Positions 1 through 5,839 of a stretch of 8,267 nucleotides of DNA are shown here, piece by piece (within the stretch, counting starts at the first letter, position 1; each line of letters opens with the position of its first letter). The notes under the pieces were generated by a model, which was not told where the DNA came from, made no database searches, and worked only from the letters and a program-made list of their open reading frames with translations. The DNA comes from Verrucomicrobiota bacterium (GTDB taxonomy: Bacteria; Verrucomicrobiota; Verrucomicrobiia; Limisphaerales; UBA1096), in assembly GCA_030747575.1 (NCBI GenBank), contig JASLKI010000138.1, forward strand, positions 1-8,267. The letters run 5' to 3'. The translations under genes were made by a program, and so were the position numbers.

Positions 1-379
1 CGTCGCCGAACTGAACGGCAATGGAGCCCGCACCGAGGGATACCAATCGACCGCAGACGCTCTCCAAGCTCACAGCGACCTAGATGCAGTCTTCGCGATC
101 AACGATCCGTCCGCGCTGGGGGCCTATACTGCCATCGAGGAAGCCAAGAAACAGGATCAAATCAAGATCATTGGTTTTGACGGTCAGTTGGACGGTAAAC
201 AGGGCATCAAGGACGGCAAAATTTTCGCCGATCCGATCCAACATCCGGACAAGATGGGGCAGCAGATTGTCCAGAACATCATCAGGTATCTCGCAGGTGA
301 GGAGTACGAAAAGGATGCCCTCATTCCGGCTACGCTGTACGATAAAGCCGCGGCTGATCAGGATCCTGAGCTGAACTAA
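1..379 (+). CDS. Sugar ABC transporter substrate-binding protein (RbsB-like), C-terminal part
   Basis: This is the C-terminal 125 residues of a periplasmic binding protein of the ribose/galactose type (periplasmic binding protein type I fold). Such proteins capture a sugar outside the inner membrane and deliver it to the permease. The reading frame is open from base 2, so the signal peptide and first lobe lie outside the window. The family signature is visible: FAINDPSALGAY, where the Asn-Asp contacts the sugar in relatives, then an Ile-Ile-Gly-Phe-Asp-Gly strand, then a KQGIKDGKIFADPIQ segment and a helix ending at the C-terminus. The protein ends in a polar, acidic tail. The stop lies 9 bp before the ATPase gene, so the two are almost certainly co-transcribed. 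The family call is secure; the bound sugar is unknown because CUT2 binding proteins take pentoses, hexoses and other polyols. Confidence 0.93.
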   Translation, partial: VAELNGNGARTEGYQSTADALQAHSDLDAVFAINDPSALGAYTAIEEAKKQDQIKIIGFDGQLDGKQGIKDGKIFADPIQHPDKMGQQIVQNIIRYLAGEEYEKDALIPATLYDKAAADQDPELN

Positions 380-388
380 CCCAACTGC

Positions 389-1915
389 ATGCCCCCAACG
401 CCTGACCTGCCTAGCGGAACACCGCTGCTTCGTATGCGCGGCATTCGAAAGTCGTTCCCCGGAGTCAAGGCGCTCAAGGGGGTCGACCTCACACTGCAAG
501 CTGGTGAGGTGTTGGCGTTGCTCGGTGAAAATGGCGCTGGCAAAAGCACATTGATCAAGATACTCGGTGGCGCACATCAAACGGATGAAGGCACGATTGA
601 GATCAGCGGCCAACCAGCCAGCGTTGCCACGCCCCAGTTATCGCAGGCGTCCGGTATCGGCATCATTTATCAGGAGTTCAACCTTGTTCCTTACCTGACC
701 GCACGAGAAAACATTTTCCTCGGACAGGAACCCGGCCGAATCAGTTTTATCCCCAAACGCAAAGAATCAGCCAAGGCAAGGGATCTGTTTGAGCGTATTG
801 GCGTCGATATCCCGATCGAAGCCGAATGCCGCCAACTTAGCGTCGCCCAGCAACAGATCGTCGAGATCGCCAAGACACTCGCCCAGAATGCCCGGATCAT
901 CGTCATGGACGAACCCAGCGCTGCCCTTTCACCCCGCGAGACCAAAGGACTTTTCAGGGTTATTGATGAACTCAAGTCAAACGGCATCGGCATCATCTAC
1001 ATCAGTCATCGGCTGGATGAAATTTTCGAGGTTGCCGACCGTGTGACCATCCTGCGAGACGGCGAGCACATTGATACCCGGCCAATTACCAACCTCACTC
1101 GCGAGAAAATGATCGAATTAATGGTCGGCCGCAGCCTCGAGAAAGAATTCCCCAAGCGCGAAGCAACGCTTGGCCAAGGGAGATTCGAAGTCACCAACCT
1201 TCGACGCGGCTCCCGAGTGCGCGGGGTTTCGTTCAATATCCGAGCCGGCGAGGTGCTCGGTCTCACCGGTCTTGTGGGTGCCGGTCGCACCGAGACTGCC
1301 CGACTGCTATTCGGTGCCGACCGTCCTGAACAGGGCATCATCCGCCTCGACGGCAAACCGCTTAAAATCAAGTCACCGCGCGACGCCATCCGGCAGGGCA
1401 TCTGTCTGCTCACCGAGGATCGCAAGGCTCACGGCCTGGTGCTTGGCCAGACCGCCCGTGAAAACTTCGGACTGCCCAACCTGAGCCAGTTTTCCTCGCT
1501 AGGCTTTATCCGCCAACGGGATGAATCACGGGAGTTCCTTCGTTACGTCGATCAAATCCAAATCAAGATCGCCGACCCCGAACAAATCACAGGCACCCTA
1601 TCCGGCGGCAACCAACAAAAAGTCGTCCTCGCCAAATGGCTACAGCGTAATGCCGAGGTGATCATCTTTGACGAACCCACTCGGGGCATCGACGTTGGCG
1701 CCAAGTACGAAATCTACCAACTTATCAACCAACTCGCTGAACAAGGCAAAGCCATTCTCATGATCAGTTCGGAGCTACCCGAAATCCTCGGCGTGAGCGA
1801 CCGCGTTCTCGTCATGAACGAAGGCCATATTTCCGGCGAAATCACCGATATCGCCAACGCGACGCAGGAAGACATCATGAAACTCGCAACTAAACGCGAA
1901 ACGCTAGCCGCTTGA
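389..1915 (+). CDS. Sugar ABC transporter ATP-binding protein, tandem ATPase (RbsA-like)
   Basis: Cytoplasmic energy-coupling subunit of a CUT2 sugar importer, 508 residues, close to the roughly 500 usual for RbsA/MglA/XylG. Both ATPase halves are complete. Half one has Walker A GENGAGKST (residues 46-54), Q-loop Gln95, signature LSVAQQQ (150-156), Walker B ending VMDEP with catalytic Glu175, and switch His207. Half two has the degenerate P-loop GLVGAGRTE (294-302), where Arg300 replaces the Walker Lys, signature LSGGNQQK (404-411), Walker B IIFDEPTRG (425-433), and Ser-Ser-Glu where half one has its switch His. This asymmetry is typical of RbsA-type proteins, in which only one site is thought to hydrolyse ATP efficiently. 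The ATG at 389 has no clear Shine-Dalgarno. An in-frame ATG at 434 (Met16), just before the conserved RGIRKSFPGVKAL segment, is a possible alternative start. The gene sits between binding protein and permease and overlaps the permease start. Confidence 0.95.
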   Translation: MPPTPDLPSGTPLLRMRGIRKSFPGVKALKGVDLTLQAGEVLALLGENGAGKSTLIKILGGAHQTDEGTIEISGQPASVATPQLSQASGIGIIYQEFNLVPYLTARENIFLGQEPGRISFIPKRKESAKARDLFERIGVDIPIEAECRQLSVAQQQIVEIAKTLAQNARIIVMDEPSAALSPRETKGLFRVIDELKSNGIGIIYISHRLDEIFEVADRVTILRDGEHIDTRPITNLTREKMIELMVGRSLEKEFPKREATLGQGRFEVTNLRRGSRVRGVSFNIRAGEVLGLTGLVGAGRTETARLLFGADRPEQGIIRLDGKPLKIKSPRDAIRQGICLLTEDRKAHGLVLGQTARENFGLPNLSQFSSLGFIRQRDESREFLRYVDQIQIKIADPEQITGTLSGGNQQKVVLAKWLQRNAEVIIFDEPTRGIDVGAKYEIYQLINQLAEQGKAILMISSELPEILGVSDRVLVMNEGHISGEITDIANATQEDIMKLATKRETLAA

Positions 1916-3258
1916 AAAAAAACGATTACACAAAACTTTTGTTCGATTACGGAACCCTGCTCGTACTTGCCCTGCTGTGCGGTTGGTTTAGTTACGTCAC
2001 GATTGAAGAACAATCGCCGACAAGCGCCGACACCGCCCAGCGCTTGGCCAAGCGCATTTCTGGCGAACTTTCATCAGGCTCAATCGTTATCGTCCTTACT
2101 CGCCAAGGCGGGGATGGGGAAAGCTTTGCCGCCGCACTGAAAGAAAATTTAACCAAAGCCAAGTTAAACGTGTTTCAAACCGTCGTCGGTCAACCGGCCG
2201 ACGCGCGAAAAGCATTGCTTAAATACGGAGCAACAGGAAACAAACTTGCCGGAATCACCGCCGACAAACACATGGCTAACTTCTGCAATGCCAACCTGGC
2301 CAAGCTCGCCGTGACGCACCCCAGCCTGGCCAAAGTAAAGGTCTATCAACCGCAAACTTATCGTTGGCCGAACTTTCTGAAGAAAGAAAACCTGTTAAAT
2401 GTGATGAAACAAATTTCCGTGGTCGCCATCATCGCCATCGGGATGACCATGGTCATTATTACGGCAGGTATCGACCTGTCGGTAGGCAGTCTGATCGCTT
2501 TTTCCGGAGTCATCACGGCTTTGACCATCCAATCACTGGGTGGCGACGCACCGACCACCGGACACCTCTGGCTCGGGGCCTTGGCCGGGATACTCGTCTG
2601 CAGCTTGGCCGGCTTTTTCACCGGTGGACTAGTCACCCTGTTCCGTATCCCCGCTTTCATTGCCACGCTCGGCATTATGTTCATCGCCAAGGGCTTGGCT
2701 TTCATTTTTTCCGACTCAGCCCCAATCCCCGTTGCCAACGAGGCGTTCGGCTGGCTGGGACGCGGACGCGATTTTTTTGGCCTGCCCAACAGCGTGACCC
2801 TCATGCTGATCCTGTTTGCCATGGCCCATGTGCTTATGACGCGCACCTCTATCGGCCGCTACATCTACGCCGTCGGGGGTAACCCGGAAGCCGCTCGCCT
2901 CTCCGGCGTACCGGTGAAATGGGTGCTGCTCTTCGTGTACACGCTCACCGGATTGCTGGCCGGCTTGGGCGGCGTGATGGAGGCGTCCCTCCATACCACC
3001 GGCGACCCCAAGTCCGGCGAACTCGTTGAGTTAAAAGTCATCGCCGCGGTTGTCGTTGGGGGAACCAGCTTGGCCGGTGGCCAGGGGAGAATTACAGGAA
3101 CACTCATCGGCGCATTCATCATCGCCGTCATCAACAACGGGATGAATCTCACCGGCGTGGAGTCCCACATGCAAAAAGTCATTTACGGCTCAGTCATCCT
3201 CGTAGCCGTACTGATCGACCGACTAAAAATCCATCTCCTTAAGTTAAAGAAAGCCTAA
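1912..3258 (+). CDS. Sugar ABC transporter permease (RbsC-like) with extra periplasmic domain
   Basis: Inner-membrane permease of the CUT2 importer, 448 residues against about 320 for E. coli RbsC. The start is a TTG at 1912 that overlaps the ATPase stop (TTGA); no in-frame ATG occurs until residue 121, so termination-reinitiation is likely. Residues 12-30 form a first membrane helix. Residues about 33-150 are extra. The normal family sequence then resumes at WPNFLKKENLLNVMKQ, followed by the signature IGMTMVIITAGIDLSVGS (176-193). AVGGNPEAARLSG (320-332) and GGTSLAGGQGRITGTLIG (383-400) are the conserved cytoplasmic loops of the family. Further hydrophobic helices lie near 195-207, 220-245, 247-267, 293-309, 335-356, 374-384, 396-411 and 423-435. 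The extra segment reads as alternating strands and helices and should face the periplasm, the same side as the binding protein. It is not a frameshift artefact, because the frame is continuous and both flanks are normal. Confidence 0.93.
   Translation: MKKNDYTKLLFDYGTLLVLALLCGWFSYVTIEEQSPTSADTAQRLAKRISGELSSGSIVIVLTRQGGDGESFAAALKENLTKAKLNVFQTVVGQPADARKALLKYGATGNKLAGITADKHMANFCNANLAKLAVTHPSLAKVKVYQPQTYRWPNFLKKENLLNVMKQISVVAIIAIGMTMVIITAGIDLSVGSLIAFSGVITALTIQSLGGDAPTTGHLWLGALAGILVCSLAGFFTGGLVTLFRIPAFIATLGIMFIAKGLAFIFSDSAPIPVANEAFGWLGRGRDFFGLPNSVTLMLILFAMAHVLMTRTSIGRYIYAVGGNPEAARLSGVPVKWVLLFVYTLTGLLAGLGGVMEASLHTTGDPKSGELVELKVIAAVVVGGTSLAGGQGRITGTLIGAFIIAVINNGMNLTGVESHMQKVIYGSVILVAVLIDRLKIHLLKLKKA
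2040..2055. repeat. 16-bp perfect palindrome inside the permease gene
   Basis: GCGCTTGGCCAAGCGC reads the same on both strands. As RNA it would give a 6-bp GC-rich stem with a GGCC loop, 128 bases after the permease start codon. It sits in the coding sequence for the extra periplasmic domain (Arg-Leu-Ala-Lys-Arg). Its centre is one of seven TTGGCCAA copies in the window. Whether it acts in mRNA or as a protein-binding site is unknown; chance plus codon preference is possible. Confidence 0.5.
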
Positions 3259-3332
3259 ACAGCCACCGCCCATCCTGCCCACCGATGTTACCCCCCCGTC
3301 AACAATCAGTTGGTTTGTTTAAATGGTTAGCC

Positions 3333-5063
3333 CTAGGAACTGACGAAGGTCTTGATGAAGGCTTCCTCGGACTCGATGTCGCCGATGAGCACCAGCTCGT
3401 CACCCTTCTGTAGCACTTCACTCGGCTCGAAGTGGACCAGGTGGACGTCGCGTCCATCAACTTCACGCTGAATAGAGATCAGACTGCAGCCGGTGCGCCC
3501 ACGAACCTCGGATTCAACCAACGACTTGTTCTCAAGACTCGGTGGCAGCTCGATTCGGAAAACATTCAATCCCTCAGCAACCATCAGGATGTCGCTGTGC
3601 TTGAGCAGATTGAAGATAATGTTCGCCCCCATAGAGGCGTAGGACGCAACAAAATCGGCTCCGGCACGGTGAAGCGTACCGACGTTGCGCTCCGAGTTGG
3701 CCCGACTGATGATCTGGGTTTCCGGGCAGAGTTTGCGGCAGTAAATGGTGAGATAGATATTGGTGTCGTCCTGGCCGGTGGTGATTATGACCGTGGAGGC
3801 TTCGCTTATTTTGGCTTCCTCAAGCACCTCGAGCCGGGCAGCACTGCCCTGCACGTAGTACTTGTCATTGCGAATGCGGCTCGGCAGTTCCTCGACAATC
3901 TTGTAATTGAGTCCACGCTTGGCCAGGGCGCGCGCGGTGGCTCTCCCCACGCGACCGCCGCCGATGATGACCACATGGGATTCCTCGATATGGTAGATAC
4001 AGAACACCGCGTTGTAGTTCTGAATCATTTCCTTGGAACCCGCGAGCACCAGAACCGTACTTTCGCTAATCTTGGTTTCCGGGCCGGCACCTTTGTACTC
4101 ACCGCGATCCCAGACTCCGACCACACTGGTATTGGTCATTTCCCGGAAGTTGCACTCGGCCAACGTCTTGCCGACGAGCGGCGTACCCATGACCATGGCC
4201 TCGGCGATAAGCAACTCGTCGAAATGCCCGATCACATGTGCCATGGCATCATTACCTATGGTGCGGCGAGAGAGGAATTGCCCCATCATTTCGCCCAGGC
4301 GAATGACATTTTTGCTCCCGGCAAGTTCCAGGATATCAATGGACGCCTCGGACTTGGCCAACGTTACCACCCTAAGCTTGTTATCCACCAACTCGCGTAC
4401 AGTAAAGGCGATGTGGGCGTTGGCCTCGTCCTTGCCGGTGGCCACGACCATCGCCGATTGCTCGACGCGGACATTGCGATAGGCCTCCGGATCGTCCGAG
4501 TCGCCCACCGCCACCGCAAAGCCCTGGTCATGCAACCGCAGCGCCTCGTCCTTGTCGCCAACCAGCAGCACGTACGGGTTTGTATACTGCTCCAGCTTGT
4601 GAATGAGCGCCCGACTGACTGGATCAAAATTCGTTATGATGACATGCCCTCGGGTATCCTCCGGCAGAGTCCGCGGAGTACGGGTCGCATTTTGTGCTTC
4701 CATCCATGGCTCGTAGGCAAAGCGAATGAATGCAAAAGGGAGAATAACGAACATCGAGAGCATACCGAAAAGCATCACTCCCAATGAATAAGACTTGCCC
4801 AACGGTGAGCTAAAAGTGATATCCCCGTAACCGAGGGTGGACATGGTGACCATGGTCCAATAAAAGCCGTCGTACCATTTGATCTCGTTATTATTATTGT
4901 CATTTACCATCTTCTCATGTGCTGCGATCCAATGAAACACAACACTTGAGATTAGGATGAAGACCAAAACTATTAGGACCAAACTGATCAACTGGCGGAC
5001 ATTGCGCCGGCCCGACGACTTGCCGTTGGCCAACGTGAAGATGGCTGTGGGGAGGACTTTCAT
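3333..5063 (-). CDS. Two-TM potassium channel with tandem RCK (TrkA-N/TrkA-C) domains
   Basis: Predicted inner-membrane K+ channel subunit, 576 residues from the ATG whose complement is at 5061-5063. Helix 1 spans about residues 24-46. A pore helix leads into the selectivity filter TLGYGD (76-81), and helix 2 spans about 94-115. Two cytoplasmic RCK units follow: TrkA-N at about 139-257, TrkA-C at 280-355, TrkA-N at 362-487 and TrkA-C at 488-575. The second Rossmann domain has an intact IGGGRVGRA nucleotide-binding loop (367-375), whereas the first has NFDPVS instead of GxGxxG. The units are an internal duplication, shown by ATGKDEAN in the first matching TTGQDDTN in the second. Tandem RCK units on one chain resemble GsuK of Geobacter and eukaryotic BK channels, which are ligand-gated. 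A longer frame back to 5222 is rejected because its 53 extra residues are not membrane- or channel-like. A GGAG lies 13 nt upstream of the chosen start. The gene stands alone and is convergent with the importer operon; the 74-bp gap shows no clear terminator hairpin. Confidence 0.93.
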   Translation of the reverse strand: MKVLPTAIFTLANGKSSGRRNVRQLISLVLIVLVFILISSVVFHWIAAHEKMVNDNNNNEIKWYDGFYWTMVTMSTLGYGDITFSSPLGKSYSLGVMLFGMLSMFVILPFAFIRFAYEPWMEAQNATRTPRTLPEDTRGHVIITNFDPVSRALIHKLEQYTNPYVLLVGDKDEALRLHDQGFAVAVGDSDDPEAYRNVRVEQSAMVVATGKDEANAHIAFTVRELVDNKLRVVTLAKSEASIDILELAGSKNVIRLGEMMGQFLSRRTIGNDAMAHVIGHFDELLIAEAMVMGTPLVGKTLAECNFREMTNTSVVGVWDRGEYKGAGPETKISESTVLVLAGSKEMIQNYNAVFCIYHIEESHVVIIGGGRVGRATARALAKRGLNYKIVEELPSRIRNDKYYVQGSAARLEVLEEAKISEASTVIITTGQDDTNIYLTIYCRKLCPETQIISRANSERNVGTLHRAGADFVASYASMGANIIFNLLKHSDILMVAEGLNVFRIELPPSLENKSLVESEVRGRTGCSLISIQREVDGRDVHLVHFEPSEVLQKGDELVLIGDIESEEAFIKTFVSS

Positions 5064-5076
5064 CGAGTGAATTTTA

Positions 5077-5080
5077 CTCC
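5077..5080 (-). promoter_or_regulatory. Putative ribosome binding site of the potassium channel gene
   Basis: On the minus strand GGAG lies 13 nt before the ATG at 5063. The spacing is long, but it is the best Shine-Dalgarno-like match near any candidate start of this gene and helps choose this start over the one at 5222. Confidence 0.4.
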
Positions 5081-5355
5081 GTGCCGCATACGAAGTTGAA
5101 GCGACCGCCCGAGACAGGCATAAGGGATCGAGCCGAAAGATGGGGATGATGCGTGGATTTTCATTGGGACGCCGGGTTCGCTGGCAACACGGCAGACGGA
5201 CGAACAACCCAAGGCTGCCCATCCTAAACCCTGGTGCAATGTCTCAAATTGACTCAACTTATTTCATGGCCTTTGGCCAAGTGCCGAACCCAAGTTGCTC
5301 GACAGGGGCTATCCAACCCATTCGATAGTCGTTTGAAAAGAAGAATTTTTCATGG

Positions 5356-5370
5356 CAAGCGCTTGGCCAA
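5356..5370. promoter_or_regulatory. Candidate operator: overlapping palindromes CAAGCGCTTG and TTGGCCAA
   Basis: CAAGCGCTTG (5356-5365) and TTGGCCAA (5363-5370) overlap by three bases upstream of the thioesterase gene. The AAGCGCTT core resembles the central half-sites recognised by LacI-family repressors. The full site is only partly symmetric and no regulator gene is nearby, so this is a suggestion only. Confidence 0.25.
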
Positions 5371-5428
5371 ACGGAAGGTTTTGGCTTAGATGGGGCCGGG
5401 CCTGACAAGAGTCCACGCACCCATCGCC

Positions 5429-5830
5429 ATGAAATCCCGCCCCAGGCCTGGCCTAGCCACCGAAACTCGCTTCGTCGTTGAGACCAAACACATCATCGAC
5501 TTCGGCGTGAACGGCATGCCAACGGTCCTTGCGACCCCCTGGCTAATCTGGTTCATGGAGCACACCGCCCGCGAGGCCATGCTCCCCCATCTCGAACCGA
5601 CAGAGAGTACCGTTGGAATCCTAGTTGATATTGAGCACCTCGCCCCTACCCCGCTTGGCCATGCAGTTAAATGCCGTGCCCAAGTGCTGAGTTCTGAAGG
5701 TAGCCAGTTCCTGTTCAAGCTCGAGGCATTTGATGAACTGGAAAAGATCGCAAACGGGCTTCACAAGTTGAGCGTCATCGACAAGGCTAGGTTCGCTAGA
5801 CGCGTCGCCGGCAAAACCAAACCGGAGTAA
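5429..5830 (+). CDS. FlK-like hot-dog fold thioesterase
   Basis: Small cytoplasmic acyl-CoA thioesterase-like protein, 133 residues from the ATG at 5429, related to the fluoroacetyl-CoA thioesterase FlK of Streptomyces cattleya (about 139 residues). From this start the catalytic candidates are Thr36 (in VLATPWL), Glu44 (in FMEHTAR) and His70 (in IEHLAPTP). Their spacing of 8 and 26 residues equals that of FlK Thr42, Glu50 and His76, and the FlK Gly69 equivalent is also present. The loop before the Thr is about six residues shorter than in FlK, and the two lid phenylalanines of FlK have no clear counterpart, so fluoroacetate specificity should not be assumed. An upstream in-frame ATG at 5390 has a GGAAGG 11 nt before it and would add 13 residues. 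I prefer 5429 because it makes the N-terminus match FlK, with the FVV strand starting at residue 15 in both. The stop is 9 bp before the YifB gene. The substrate is unknown. Confidence 0.85.
   Translation: MKSRPRPGLATETRFVVETKHIIDFGVNGMPTVLATPWLIWFMEHTAREAMLPHLEPTESTVGILVDIEHLAPTPLGHAVKCRAQVLSSEGSQFLFKLEAFDELEKIANGLHKLSVIDKARFARRVAGKTKPE
5824..5827 (+). promoter_or_regulatory. Putative ribosome binding site of yifB/comM homologue
   Basis: GGAG overlaps the last codons of the thioesterase gene and lies 12 nt before the ATG at 5840. This supports translation of the two genes from one transcript. Confidence 0.4.
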
Positions 5831-5839
5831 ACCTAAGCC

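Larger units (their letters stand above)
5064..5428. other. Gene-free region between divergent channel and thioesterase genes
   Basis: These roughly 365 bp separate two divergently transcribed genes and should hold both promoters. I see no convincing -35/-10 pair on either strand; a TTGACT at 5248-5253 has no matching -10 at the right distance. Two of the window's seven TTGGCCAA palindromes fall here (5273-5280 and 5363-5370), the second fused to another palindrome. An open frame from 5222 leftward and a 13-residue leader from 5390 cross parts of it but look non-coding. No RNA gene or riboswitch was recognised. Confidence 0.6.

Noticed and set aside
3259..3332. Bidirectional terminator between convergent importer and channel genes
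   Set aside because: Only a C7 run and short AT-rich words are present; no stem of useful length was found.
3432..4787. Open plus-strand frame of 451 codons antisense to the channel gene
   Set aside because: The minus-strand frame encodes a complete, recognisable K+ channel. The plus-strand translation has no recognisable domain and is a by-product of codon bias.
5064..5222. N-terminal extension of the channel to an ATG at 5222
   Set aside because: The 53 added residues show no signal, membrane or channel-like sequence, and the ATG at 5063 precedes a normal short cytoplasmic N-terminus.
5248..5270. Sigma-70 promoter from TTGACT
   Set aside because: No -10-like hexamer occurs 16-18 bases downstream.
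5390..5428. Start of the thioesterase at 5390
   Set aside because: GGAAGG lies 11 nt upstream, so it remains possible, but the 13 extra residues do not fit the family; the start at 5429 aligns with FlK.
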